Positions 23,505-33,458 of a stretch of 64,000 bases of DNA are shown here, in pieces. This stretch comes from JAJXWB01 sp964634325. Lineage in GTDB: Bacteria; Pseudomonadota; Alphaproteobacteria; Rhizobiales; Beijerinckiaceae. Location of the stretch: NCBI GenBank assembly GCA_964634325.1, contig CAZWJF010000016.1, positions 1 through 64,000 of the forward strand. The letters run 5' to 3'. Numbering within the stretch: position 1 is the first letter of the stretch; each line of letters begins with the position of its first letter. The notes beneath the pieces are model-generated. The model ran no database searches. It was not told where the DNA came from and saw only the letters and a program-made list of their open reading frames with translations. A program made the position numbers and the translations under genes.

Positions 23505-24807
23505 GGTCGTAGGCGTCCGCGGCCTCGACGCGCACGTCGACGATGTCGCCGGCCCGCAGGCGCCGCGACGAGGCGATGTGGATCGTTCCGTCGATCTGCG
23601 GCGCGTCCGCCATCGTGCGCCCTTTGGCCACGCTCGGCCCGACCTCGTCGACGATCGCCTTGACGCGCTTGCCGACCTTGGCGCGGGAAATCTGCGCCGA
23701 CACCTTCTGCTGCGCCTCCATCAGGCGCTTCCAGCGCGCTTTCTTCACGTCCGGCTCGACCATGGGCAGGCCGAGGTCGTTGGCCGGAGCGCCCGCGACG
23801 GCCTCGTATTCGAAGGCGCCGGCGCGGTCGATTTTCGCTTCGGCGAGGAAATCGAGAAGCTGGCGAAAATCCTCTTCCGTCTCGCCGGGAAAGCCGACGA
23901 TGAAGGTCGAGCGGATCGCCAGATCCGGCACGGCGCGTCGCCAGGCGCGGATGCGCTCCAGCAAAGTCTCGTGGTCGCCCGGCCGCTTCATCGCGCGCAA
24001 CACGTTCGGCGCGGAATGCTGGAACGGAATGTCCAGATAGGGAAGGATCCTGCCTTCCGCCATCAGCTCCAGCACCTCGTCGACATGCGGATAGGGATAG
24101 ACGTAGTGCAGGCGCACCCATACGCCGAGCGAACCCAGTTCGCGCGCGAGATCGATGAACTTCGTGCGCACCTCGCGATCGGCGAAAGCTGACGGCGCAT
24201 AGCGCACGTCCACCCCATAGGCGCCGGTGTCCTGCGAAATCACCAGCAATTCCTTCACACCCGCGCGCACGAGCTTTTCCGCCTCGCGCAGCACCTCGCC
24301 GGCCGGCCGTGAAACCAGCTTTCCGCGCAGTTTCGGAATGATGCAGAAGCTGCACGAATTGTTGCAGCCCTCCGAAATCTTCAAATAGGCGTAATGGCGC
24401 GGCGTCAGTTTCACGCCCTGTTCGGGCACGAGATCGAGGAAGGGATCGTGCGGCGCGGGGATCGCGCGATGCACGGCCTCCATCACGCTCTCGAGACCTT
24501 GCGGGCCGGACACGGCCAAAACGCCTGGATGTTCTCGCGTGATCTGCTCGGGCTCGGCGCCCATGCAGCCCGTGACGATCACCTTGCCGTTCTCTTCGAG
24601 ACCCGCCCGGATGGCGGCCAGCGATTCCGCCTTGGCGCTGTCGAGAAAGCCGCAGGTGTTGACGATCACCGCATCAGCGCCCGCGTGGGTCTTGGACAGT
24701 TCGTAACCCTCGGCGCGCAATCGCGTGACGATGCGTTCGGAATCGACCAGCGCCTTGGGGCAGCCGAGCGAAACGAAGGAAATCCGAGGGGCGGGGCGTT
24801 CGTTCAT
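23485..24807 (-). CDS. rimO: Ribosomal protein S12 methylthiotransferase RimO
   Basis: RimO adds a methylthio group to the conserved aspartate of ribosomal protein S12, using two [4Fe-4S] clusters and S-adenosylmethionine. The 440-residue protein has the N-terminal MTTase domain with its three cysteines (SLGCPKALVDSERI, VNTCGFLDSAK, VTGCMGAEPEQI), the radical SAM motif EGCNNSCSFCIIP (CxxxCxxC) and a C-terminal TRAM domain. ATG at 24807 gives the family start MNERPAPRISFVSLGCPK; a longer frame to 24867 overlaps a terminator. It is convergent with nhaA and overlaps its last 20 bp. Confidence 0.95.
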   Translation of the reverse strand: MNERPAPRISFVSLGCPKALVDSERIVTRLRAEGYELSKTHAGADAVIVNTCGFLDSAKAESLAAIRAGLEENGKVIVTGCMGAEPEQITREHPGVLAVSGPQGLESVMEAVHRAIPAPHDPFLDLVPEQGVKLTPRHYAYLKISEGCNNSCSFCIIPKLRGKLVSRPAGEVLREAEKLVRAGVKELLVISQDTGAYGVDVRYAPSAFADREVRTKFIDLARELGSLGVWVRLHYVYPYPHVDEVLELMAEGRILPYLDIPFQHSAPNVLRAMKRPGDHETLLERIRAWRRAVPDLAIRSTFIVGFPGETEEDFRQLLDFLAEAKIDRAGAFEYEAVAGAPANDLGLPMVEPDVKKARWKRLMEAQQKVSAQISRAKVGKRVKAIVDEVGPSVAKGRTMADAPQIDGTIHIASSRRLRAGDIVDVRVEAADAYDLRGRAS

Positions 24808-24850
24808 CCGCGCGAGATAGAGAACGGCGGGCGCAAGGGCAAGAGAAACG

Positions 24851-24878
24851 AAAAAGCCCGGCCGCAAGGGCCGGGCTT
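24851..24878 (-). terminator. Terminator of the 24901-25725 porin-type gene
   Basis: On the minus strand AAGCCCGGCC pairs with GGCCGGGCTT around a short loop and is followed by a T-run. It lies 22 bp after the barrel gene stop and overlaps the rimO leader. Confidence 0.88.
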
Positions 24879-24900
24879 CGGTCCGCCGAAACGGAAGGGA

Positions 24901-25725
24901 TCAGTACTTGGCGACGACCGGCGCGCCGCCCCAGCCGAACTTGTAGTTCACGCCGAGACGAACGAGGTCCGAACGATGGCGGGCGCTCGTCGAGACAACG
25001 TTCACGCCGCCGGTGGTGCTGACGACGATGCCGGTCGTGTCGACCGTTCCGAAGTCCGAATGCAGATATTCGGCCTTGACGGTCCAGTTCGGAGCGAAGG
25101 CGTATTCGACGCCGCCGCCGATCGTCCAGCCGAGCTTCAGGCCGGCCGACGCGCCGCCGGTCGCGGCGAACAGCGTGTCGAAATAGTTCCAGCTGTAGTT
25201 GCCGGTGCGATAGGCGAGACCGCCGGTCGCGTAGATCAGCGCGCGGTCGAACGCGACGCCCAGACGGCCACGGACCGTGCCGAACACGCCGCTGTTGATC
25301 GAGTGGTTGATCAGGTACGGGTTGCCGGTCGTCAGGATTCCCGAACCGTTGAGGCTGAAGGCTTTCGGAACGAACGCGATGTCCGTCTCAACGCCGGCCA
25401 CGAACATGCCCATCTGGTAATTGAAGCCGGCCTGCGCGCCGCCGGTGAAGCCGCCGCGCGAGCCAGCGCCCGTGCCGGACGCGCTTACGCTGAGGACGTT
25501 CGCGAGGGCGCCCAAATGCGATCCCGGCAGCATGCTGGTGGCGTAAGCCGTCGAATCCCACGCGTAGCCCGCGTTCAGACCCAGATAGAAGCCCGTCCAG
25601 GTGAAGACGGGAGCAGGAGCGATATAGGCCGGAGCCACCTTGCGCGAGGGCAGGTCGGCCGCGAAAGCCGAACCGGCGATGGTCGAAGCGGCGAGCGCCG
25701 CCGCCATGGTCTTGAGAAGCTTCAT
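24901..25725 (-). CDS. Outer membrane beta-barrel protein (Omp25/31 type)
   Basis: The 274-residue product has a signal peptide cut after AFA (MKLLKTMAAALAASTIAGSAFA) followed by ADLPSRK. It then shows the alphaproteobacterial small-barrel pattern: FTWTGFYLGLNAGYAWD, GGAQAGFNYQMGMFVAGVETDIAF, FGTVRGRLGVAFDRALIYATGGLAY, GGGVEYAFAPNWTVKAEYLHSDFG and VRLGVNYKFGW. It should form an eight-stranded barrel in the outer membrane with a structural or immune-surface role. GGGGGA precedes the ATG at 25725. A paralogue with the same motifs lies directly upstream, which points to tandem duplication followed by divergence. Confidence 0.9.
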   Translation of the reverse strand: MKLLKTMAAALAASTIAGSAFAADLPSRKVAPAYIAPAPVFTWTGFYLGLNAGYAWDSTAYATSMLPGSHLGALANVLSVSASGTGAGSRGGFTGGAQAGFNYQMGMFVAGVETDIAFVPKAFSLNGSGILTTGNPYLINHSINSGVFGTVRGRLGVAFDRALIYATGGLAYRTGNYSWNYFDTLFAATGGASAGLKLGWTIGGGVEYAFAPNWTVKAEYLHSDFGTVDTTGIVVSTTGGVNVVSTSARHRSDLVRLGVNYKFGWGGAPVVAKY

Positions 25726-26061
25726 TGGGTCCCCCTGTTGGAAGCGTCTGGTCAATCTGTTCGGATCGTTTCGCCGGGAAGCGGAAGCTGATCCGTTCGA
25801 GATTTCCTACCCCCGTTCCCGCCGCAAGGGAATGCTTTCGACAGCCGAATCTTTCCGAATTCGCAAGAAATTGAGCTACGTTGCCCAAACGCCACAATCA
25901 CAATCGGCGGTTCAGACCGCAGGAAACATTATGACAAAGTAAACGTAAAGTAAAAAGCCCGGCCGCTAGGACCGGGCTTTCGAGTTGTTCGAAGTACAGC
26001 GGATCATTTCTTAACCATGACATGAGCCGCGGCGCATGAACTCTCGACGCGGCGCGTCCAC
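25726..26061. other. Intergenic region between two barrel genes
   Basis: This 336-bp region holds the terminator of the upstream paralogue (25953-25980) and, closer to 25725, a relatively AT-rich stretch that should contain the promoter of the downstream barrel gene. No coding frame with a binding site is seen. Confidence 0.5.
25953..25980 (-). terminator. Terminator of the 26062-26793 porin-type gene
   Basis: On the minus strand AAAGCCCGG pairs with CCGGGCTTT, with one internal mismatch near the loop, and a T-run follows. The hairpin closely resembles the one at 24851-24878. Confidence 0.85.
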
Positions 26062-26793
26062 TCAGAACCTGTAGTTCAAACCCGCGCGAACGATGTGGTC
26101 GCTGTTGCGCGCCTGCATGGACACCGGCAGACCGCTGAAAGCGTCGACGTAGCCGACGGTCGACTTGCCGAGATCCACGTAGAGATATTCGGCCTTGATG
26201 GACCAGTGCGGATTGAGCGCGTATTCGGCGCCGGCGCCCAGCGTCCACCCGAGCCGCGTGCCGTTGTTGTTGTTGCCGACGAAGAAGCGCGGCGTCCCGA
26301 AGTTGTCGACGCCGAGCACGTTGGTCGGGAAGTTCGCGTTGCCGTAGGCGAGACCGCCGGTGCCGTAAATCATCAGGCGGTCGATGGCGTAGCCCAGACG
26401 CCCGCGCACGGTGCCGAAATAGCCCGAGCCGGAATTCGAACCGCCGAGTCCCCAAGCATTGTTGTTGCTCGACGAACCGCGGTAGTTGATGTCGGTCTCC
26501 AGACCCAGCACCAACGGCCCGGTCTGCCAATTGTAGCCGATCTGGCCGCCGCCGGTGAACGCGACGCCGCTCTGGCCGTAATTGTTGAAGAACCCGGACC
26601 AATTGTACTTGCTGTCGTTGATCGCGGCGCCCGCGTTCAAGCCGACATAGAATCCTGTCCAGGTGAAAATCGGCGCCGCATAGACCGGCGCGAGCGGCGC
26701 TTCGGTGCGGCGCGGCAAATCGGCCGCGAGAGCCGAGCCGGCGGTCAGGGCGACGATCGCCGCGCTCTGCAGGAGGGTGATAACTTTCGACAT
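26062..26793 (-). CDS. Outer membrane beta-barrel protein (Omp25/31 type), paralogue
   Basis: The 243-residue protein begins with a signal peptide (MSKVITLLQSAAIVALTAGSALA) and continues ADLPRRTEAP, then FTWTGFYVGLNAGAAIND, GGGQIGYNWQTGPLVLGLETDINY, FGTVRGRLGYAIDRLMIYGTGGLAY, GAGAEYALNPHWSIKAEYLYVDLG and the terminal IVRAGLNYRF with C-terminal Phe expected of barrels. AAGGAG stands before the ATG at 26793. It is the upstream member of a tandem pair with the gene at 24901-25725, each with its own terminator. The 286-bp region before it shows no other gene. Confidence 0.9.
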   Translation of the reverse strand: MSKVITLLQSAAIVALTAGSALAADLPRRTEAPLAPVYAAPIFTWTGFYVGLNAGAAINDSKYNWSGFFNNYGQSGVAFTGGGQIGYNWQTGPLVLGLETDINYRGSSSNNNAWGLGGSNSGSGYFGTVRGRLGYAIDRLMIYGTGGLAYGNANFPTNVLGVDNFGTPRFFVGNNNNGTRLGWTLGAGAEYALNPHWSIKAEYLYVDLGKSTVGYVDAFSGLPVSMQARNSDHIVRAGLNYRF

Positions 26794-27079
26794 TTGACGC
26801 TCCTTCGCCCCGAACGGGACACATCCCCAGCCCGTGTTCCAGGGTCGATTCTTCGCGGGCGAAATCGACCGCAGCGTGGAGAAAACGAGGCGGCGCGGCA
26901 GGAGTTCCCCACTGTGGCGAAAAATCCCAACCGATTGAGTCCAGGGCCAGAACGACGGCGGACCCCGGCCGTCGCCACGTTTCCGCCGCCGATCGGTCTC
27001 AGGCCTGACCTGTCCGCCGCCTTTTGCGCGGGCGTCGTGCCTGCGTTAATCTTGCGCCGCATCTCTATTGGAGCAGGGT

Positions 27080-27367
27080 ATGAGCAGAGCGCGCGCGATT
27101 TTCGCCATCCTCGGCCTTCTGGCCGCAGGGCAGGGAGCCGCGGCGGCGGACATGCCGGCCCGGCTGACGCTTGCGCCCGACAGCCTGTGGCTCGGGCACT
27201 TCACCGGCGGCCGCAATCTCGCTCCCGGCGTTCAGCCCACCGCCCTCGACTGGGTCGATCGCTACGAGCGCTTCGCCTCGCTCGGGTCCTGCGCCGGCTG
27301 GGTCCGCAACATGACGCGGTCCTATTCGACCTATCAGGGCTGGAAAGGGTGCGTGCGTCTACGTTGA
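27080..27367 (+). CDS. Small exported hypothetical protein
   Basis: The 95-residue product has a signal peptide (MSRARAIFAILGLLAAGQGAAAA) and a 70-residue mature domain with two Cys (GSCAGWV and KGCVRL) that may form a disulfide, and a Trp/Tyr-rich centre. The start at 27080 has GGAGCAGGG just before it. An upstream in-frame TTG (27068) is less likely. The family is unknown to me. It precedes the coq10-type gene by 35 bp and could be cotranscribed. Confidence 0.6.
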   Translation: MSRARAIFAILGLLAAGQGAAAADMPARLTLAPDSLWLGHFTGGRNLAPGVQPTALDWVDRYERFASLGSCAGWVRNMTRSYSTYQGWKGCVRLR

Positions 27368-27402
27368 TCGGCCCAGCGCCCTTGCCGAGACCCTGAAGCC
27401 GC

Positions 27403-27858
27403 GTGCCGCGCTATCGCACCATCCGGCGCGTCCACCATAGCGCCGCCGACATGTTCGCGCTGGTCGCGGACATGGAATCCTATCCGCAATTCCTGCCGCT
27501 CTGCACCGGCTTGCGGGTCCGCCGCCGCGACCTCCGCGACGATGGGACGGAGGTCGTGCTGGCAGAAATGGAAGTCGGCTACAGGGCCGTCCGCGAGCGC
27601 TTCACCAGCCGCGTCGCGCTTGACCCCGCGAAGCCTGAAATTCACGTCGAATATGTCGACGGTCCATTTCGCCATTTGCGTAACCGATGGCGATTCAAGG
27701 ATTTGTCTGAAAAGCTGTCGGAAGTCGAATTCTTCATCGATTACGAATTCCGCAGCCGTACGCTCGGCGCGCTGATGGGCGCGATGTTCGACGAGGCGTT
27801 CCGCAAGTTCGCCGTCGCGTTCGAGCAGCGCGCCGACAAGGTCTACGGCCGTAGCTGA
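27403..27858 (+). CDS. Type II RatA / coenzyme Q-binding COQ10 (START) family protein
   Basis: The 151-residue single-domain START/SRPBCC protein reads RTIRRVHHSAADMFALVADMESYPQFLPLCTGLRVR, then VEYVDGPFRHLRNRWRF and a long C-terminal helix FRKFAVAFEQRAD. Members bind ubiquinone and help respiration (mitochondrial Coq10); the E. coli member is also described as RatA. The start is GTG at 27403. In many alphaproteobacteria this gene sits between lipA and a pncC/cinA-type gene; here the pncC neighbour is present and overlaps it by 16 bp convergently, while lipA is absent. Confidence 0.88.
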   Translation: MPRYRTIRRVHHSAADMFALVADMESYPQFLPLCTGLRVRRRDLRDDGTEVVLAEMEVGYRAVRERFTSRVALDPAKPEIHVEYVDGPFRHLRNRWRFKDLSEKLSEVEFFIDYEFRSRTLGALMGAMFDEAFRKFAVAFEQRADKVYGRS

Positions 27859-28346
27859 GCCGCGGCTTCGAGCAGGTTGAGGGCCTGAACGACCGACGCG
27901 CGCCGCACCTCGGCGCGCCCGACATCCCCGAAGCGCCGGGCGACGTGCGTCGTGGCGTGACCGCGCCGCGCACAGCCGAAATGCACAAGGCCTACGGGCT
28001 TGGCGTCCGTTCCGCCGCCCGGCCCGGCGACGCCGGTGATGGCGACGGAAATATCGGCGCGCGAATGTTCGAGGGCGCCTGCCGCCAGCTCCCGCGCCGT
28101 CTGCTCGCTGACCGCGCCGTGCCGCGCGAGCGTTTCGAGTTCGACGCCGAGCATGCCGATCTTGGCCTCGTTCGAATAGACGACGAAACCGCGTTCGAGC
28201 ACCGCCGACGAACCCGCGATTTCGGTGACGAGGCCTGCGACCAGGCCGCCGGTGCAGGATTCGGCTGTCGCCAGTTTCAATCCGGCTGCCGTGTAGAGCG
28301 CCACGAGCCGCTGCGCGCGCTCCAGAAGCTCCGCATCGAAGAACAT
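27843..28346 (-). CDS. pncC: CinA C-terminal domain protein, nicotinamide-nucleotide amidohydrolase
   Basis: PncC hydrolyses nicotinamide mononucleotide to nicotinate mononucleotide, recycling pyridine nucleotides. The 167-residue protein is the stand-alone CinA C-terminal domain: KLATAESCTGGLVAGLVTEIAGSSAVLERGFVVYSNEAKIGMLGV and the second half DISVAITGVAGPGGGTDAKPVGLVHFG. The catalytic Ser/Lys/Tyr region lies in ESCTGG and YSNEAK. It starts one base after the ispDF stop, so it is the distal gene of an ispDF-pncC operon. Its end overlaps the convergent coq10-type gene. Confidence 0.9.
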   Translation of the reverse strand: MFFDAELLERAQRLVALYTAAGLKLATAESCTGGLVAGLVTEIAGSSAVLERGFVVYSNEAKIGMLGVELETLARHGAVSEQTARELAAGALEHSRADISVAITGVAGPGGGTDAKPVGLVHFGCARRGHATTHVARRFGDVGRAEVRRASVVQALNLLEAAAQLRP

Positions 28347-28347
28347 C

Positions 28348-29550
28348 TTACGGAGCTCCGACGGGCAGGCGGACGGTCGCGGTCGCCATCGCCGCTATGC
28401 CTTCCTCGCGCCCCGTGAATCCAAGTCTTTCGGAGGTCGTCGCCTTAACGGCGACCCGATCGACGGAAACCTTCATGATTTCAGCGAGCCTGGCGCGAAT
28501 GGCGTCGCGATGCGGGCCGACCTTCGGACGCTCGGCGATGACGGTGGCGTCGATATGCGCGATCACGCCGCCGCGCGCCCGCACGCGGTCGGCCGCATAA
28601 GCGAGAAAGATATGGGAGGCGGCGCCCTTCCACTGCGGGTCGGACGGTGGGAAGTGCGAGCCGATGTCGCCATCGGCCAACGCGCCGAACAGCGCGTCGG
28701 TCACTGCGTGCATCAGGACGTCGGCGTCGGAATGGCCGAGCAGTTTCTTCGTATGCGGAATGGCGACCCCGCCAAGCCAGACGTGATCGCCGGGCTCGAA
28801 GGCGTGGACATCGTAGCCCGAGCCCACCCTGACGTCGGAAAGGTCGCCCATGAGGCGGCGTTCGGCCGCCTCCAGATCGCCGGCGGTCGTGATCTTCATA
28901 TTGCCCGGCTCTCCCTCGAAGACATGGACCCTGTGGCCTGCGCGCTCCGCCACGGCGGCGTCGTCGGTCAGTTCGAGGCCGGCGGTCGCGCGATGGGCGG
29001 ACAGGATCAGAGAGAACTCGAACGCCTGCGGGGTTTGCACGGCGCGGAGCGACGCCCGGTCCGGCGTCCCGACCACCAGACCGCCCGCATCGACCGTCTT
29101 GATCGTGTCGGTGACGGCGAAGCCCGGAATGGCCGCCCCGTACTCCGCAGCGGCGACGCAAGCGCGCCGAATTAACTCGTTACTTGAGAATGGCCGCGCA
29201 GCATCATGAATCAGAACAAGTTTTCTTCCGTCATCCACAAGCGACTCAAGCCCGTTTCGTACGCTCTCCTGGCGCGTGGCGGCACCCTTGACCCAGGCCG
29301 TGAGCCTGCCCGCCGACGATGCAGGAAGCGCTGCGACGGCCGCATCGTAGAGCTCGACATCGTCGGGATGGATGACCGTGGCGACCCGCGCCTCGGGCAG
29401 CGCGTCCAGAAAGGCGGCGATCGTGCGCGTCAGGACCGGCGCGCCGCCGAGCAGTCTGTATTGTTTGGGAATATCACCGCCGAACCGCGAGCCGCGACCA
29501 GCGGCGACCACCAGAACGCAAACATCGGAACCATCGGGCGAGGGGCGCAT
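28348..29550 (-). CDS. ispDF: Bifunctional IspD/IspF (MEP pathway)
   Basis: The 400-residue fusion carries two steps of the methylerythritol phosphate isoprenoid route. The N-terminal IspD cytidylyltransferase (about 1-230) shows VVAAGRGSRFGGDIPKQYRLLGGAPVL and LIHDAARPF. The C-terminal IspF cyclodiphosphate synthase (about 240-400) shows GSGYDVHAFEPGDHVWLGG (metal Asp and His), LLGHSDADVLMHAVTDALFGALADGDIG and DRVAVKATTSERLGFTGREEG. The fusion is typical of alphaproteobacteria, where IspE is encoded elsewhere. ATG at 29550 gives the expected start; an in-frame extension to 29616 lacks a binding site. It is divergent from dusB. Confidence 0.95.
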   Translation of the reverse strand: MRPSPDGSDVCVLVVAAGRGSRFGGDIPKQYRLLGGAPVLTRTIAAFLDALPEARVATVIHPDDVELYDAAVAALPASSAGRLTAWVKGAATRQESVRNGLESLVDDGRKLVLIHDAARPFSSNELIRRACVAAAEYGAAIPGFAVTDTIKTVDAGGLVVGTPDRASLRAVQTPQAFEFSLILSAHRATAGLELTDDAAVAERAGHRVHVFEGEPGNMKITTAGDLEAAERRLMGDLSDVRVGSGYDVHAFEPGDHVWLGGVAIPHTKKLLGHSDADVLMHAVTDALFGALADGDIGSHFPPSDPQWKGAASHIFLAYAADRVRARGGVIAHIDATVIAERPKVGPHRDAIRARLAEIMKVSVDRVAVKATTSERLGFTGREEGIAAMATATVRLPVGAP

Positions 29551-29642
29551 GACGCCCTCATTCGGATGTTTTGACGGTCTCGTCAATTTCGCCGCTTTGC
29601 GCGGCACTTGGCGCAATGCAACAAAGTGTCTATTGTATAGGC

Positions 29643-30674
29643 ATGAGTCATAGTGCGCAAAGTTTGAGCAAGGCGCTGGTCGACAGACTTGCGATCGGTG
29701 GGCTCCTGGCGCCGAACCGCGCTTTTCTGGCCCCCATGTCCGGCGTCACGGATCTCGGCATGCGGCGCGCGGCCGCCCGGTTCGGCGCGGGCTTGGTCGT
29801 TTCGGAGATGGTCGCGGCGAGCTTCTACCTGGCCGCCGACGAGGAAACCCGGTTGCGCGCCGAAGGCGAGGGGCTGCCGTTCCACGTCGTCCAGATCGCC
29901 GGCCGCGATCCCGAAAACATGGGCGAAGCCGCTCGGCTCGCCGAGGCCGCCGGCGCCCACGCCATAGACATCAACATGGGCTGTCCCGCCAAGCGCGTGG
30001 TCGGCGGCTACGCCGGTTCCGCCTTGATGCGCGAGCCGGCCCTGGCTGTCGCGCTCGCCCGCGCGACGGTGGCGGCGGTCAAGGTTCCGGTCACGGTCAA
30101 GATGCGCCTCGGCTGGGACGACGGCGAAATCAACGCGCCGGAACTGGCGCGCCAGCTCGAATCCGAGGGCGTGGCGCTGATTACGGTGCATGGGCGGACC
30201 CGCCAGCAATTCTACAAGGGCAGGGCGGACTGGTCCGCCATCCGCGCAGTCCGCGCCGCGATCGGGATTCCGCTCGTCGCCAACGGCGATTGCGACAGTC
30301 TTCCGGCGGCGCGAACGATGCTCGAACAATCCGCCGCCGACGCCGTGATGATCGGCCGCGCCGCGGTCGGTCGACCTTGGCTGGTCGGGCGGATCGGGGC
30401 CGGGCTGGCAGGCGCGGCCTGGCGTGAACCCTCCGACGACGACAAGACGGCGGCGGCGCTCGATCATTACGCGTGCCTGCTGTCGACCTTCGGCAAGGAG
30501 CAGGGCGTCCGTCACGCGCGCAAGCATCTGGCCGCCTATGCGGACGCCGCCGCGCAGCAGGGGCGCGGACTGCCCCGCCCGTTGCGCGCGCGGCTGGTGA
30601 CGACGACCGATCCGGACGAGGCGGCCGATCTGCTGGCGCGCAGCTGGCGCGACGTCGCGGAGCAGGCCGCATGA
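29643..30674 (+). CDS. dusB: tRNA-dihydrouridine synthase B (NifR3)
   Basis: DusB reduces uridine to dihydrouridine in the tRNA D-loop with FMN and NADPH. The 343-residue TIM barrel shows LAPNRAFLAPMSGVTDLGMRR, DINMGCPAKRVVGGYAGSALMR with the catalytic Cys, KMRLGWDD, ITVHGRTRQQFYKGRADW and ADAVMIGRAAVGRPWL. In rhizobia this gene is called nifR3 or orf1 and heads the ntrBC operon, as here: its TGA overlaps the ntrB ATG. ATG at 29643 is chosen; an upstream TTG frame is unlikely. Co-expression with ntrBC links nitrogen control to a tRNA-modification promoter. Confidence 0.93.
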   Translation: MSHSAQSLSKALVDRLAIGGLLAPNRAFLAPMSGVTDLGMRRAAARFGAGLVVSEMVAASFYLAADEETRLRAEGEGLPFHVVQIAGRDPENMGEAARLAEAAGAHAIDINMGCPAKRVVGGYAGSALMREPALAVALARATVAAVKVPVTVKMRLGWDDGEINAPELARQLESEGVALITVHGRTRQQFYKGRADWSAIRAVRAAIGIPLVANGDCDSLPAARTMLEQSAADAVMIGRAAVGRPWLVGRIGAGLAGAAWREPSDDDKTAAALDHYACLLSTFGKEQGVRHARKHLAAYADAAAQQGRGLPRPLRARLVTTTDPDEAADLLARSWRDVAEQAA

Positions 30675-31837
30675 AGCGCGCGAACGAACTGCTTGGCGAG
30701 AAACCGAAGAACGGCCGCGGGTTGTCGCGCACGACGATCGATCCAGCGCGCCTGCTCTCGGCGCTCCCGAACCCCGTATTGGCGCTCGACGGCCAAAACC
30801 GGATCGTGGACGCCAATTCGGCGGCCGAGGACTTCTTCGAAATGAGCCTCGGCGCGCTCAGGCGTCAGCGCATCGACGATCTGCTGCCCTTCAGCTCGCC
30901 CGTGCTCGGCCTGCTGGAGCAGGCGCGGGAGCGCCGGTCGGCGATCAACGAATATCGCGTCGACCTCGGCACGCCCCGCATCGGCGCCGATCGGGTGGCT
31001 GACGTTCATGCAGCGCCGCTGCTGGATGATGCAGATGGCCTCGTTCTTATGCTTCAAGAACGGACAATTGCCGATAAAATGGACAGGCAATTGACGTATC
31101 GAGGGGCAGCCCGCTCGGTATCCGCGCTCGCGGCGATGCTCGCGCACGAGATCAAGAACCCGCTCGCGGGCATCCGCGGCGCTGCTCAATTGCTGGAAAC
31201 CGCCGTCGGCGACGAGGACAGGTCGCTCACCCGCCTGATCTGCGACGAGACGGACCGGATCGTGAAGCTCGTGTCGCGCATGGAGATGTTTTCCGACGGC
31301 CGACCCGTCGAACGCGAAAGCATCAATATTCACAATGTTCTGGGGCAGGTGAAATTGTCGGCGCAGGCTGGATACGCCCGCCATATCCGCTTCACCGAGA
31401 CCTACGACCCGTCGCTGCCGCCCGTCTTCGCCAATCGCGACCAGCTCGTTCAGGTCTTCATGAACCTCGTCAAGAACGCGGCGGAAGCCATCGGGCAGGA
31501 CGCCATCGACGGCGAGATCGAACTCTCGACCGCTTTCAAGCCCGGCGTGCGCATGCGGACGCCCGGCTCGACCGCGCTCGTCAGCCTGCCGCTCGAATTC
31601 TGCGTTCGCGACAACGGCCCCGGAATTCCCGACGACATCATGGCCAACCTCTACGATCCCTTCGTCACGACCAAGGCGAGCGGGTCTGGCCTCGGACTTG
31701 CTTTGGTCGCCAAGATAGTTGGGGACCATGGCGGCATTGTCGAATGCGAGTCCCAACCGCGGCGCACGACATTTCGGATCCTGATGCCGATGTATCGCGC
31801 CAAGGGGGGGACCGCTCAGGACGGCAGATCGTCATGA
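30671..31837 (+). CDS. ntrB: Nitrogen regulation sensor histidine kinase NtrB
   Basis: NtrB (GlnL) phosphorylates or, with PII, dephosphorylates NtrC according to nitrogen status. The 388-residue soluble protein has a PAS domain (about 28-130: LLSALPNPVLALDGQNRIVDANSAAEDFF), the phospho-acceptor His at about residue 159 in LAHEIKNPLAGIRGAAQLLE, and the ATPase motifs VFMNLVKNAAEA (N box), DNGPGIPDD (G1) and SGSGLGLALVAKI (G2). It overlaps dusB by four bases (ATGA) and lies 25 bp before ntrC, so it is translated from the same operon. No anomalies are seen. Confidence 0.96.
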   Translation: MKRANELLGEKPKNGRGLSRTTIDPARLLSALPNPVLALDGQNRIVDANSAAEDFFEMSLGALRRQRIDDLLPFSSPVLGLLEQARERRSAINEYRVDLGTPRIGADRVADVHAAPLLDDADGLVLMLQERTIADKMDRQLTYRGAARSVSALAAMLAHEIKNPLAGIRGAAQLLETAVGDEDRSLTRLICDETDRIVKLVSRMEMFSDGRPVERESINIHNVLGQVKLSAQAGYARHIRFTETYDPSLPPVFANRDQLVQVFMNLVKNAAEAIGQDAIDGEIELSTAFKPGVRMRTPGSTALVSLPLEFCVRDNGPGIPDDIMANLYDPFVTTKASGSGLGLALVAKIVGDHGGIVECESQPRRTTFRILMPMYRAKGGTAQDGRSS

Positions 31838-31862
31838 GGCTCCGACGCAGGAGAAAGAATTG

Positions 31863-33344
<1,482 letters not shown>

Positions 33345-33458
33345 AAAGCGCAAATCCCGCCAGAAAATAGTCGTAATCTGGCAACACCGTTGCGCGGTTG
33401 CAACGTGATCGCGCATGGGTTAGCGCTGTCTCCCAGCTGATCGCATCGCGCGGGGCCG

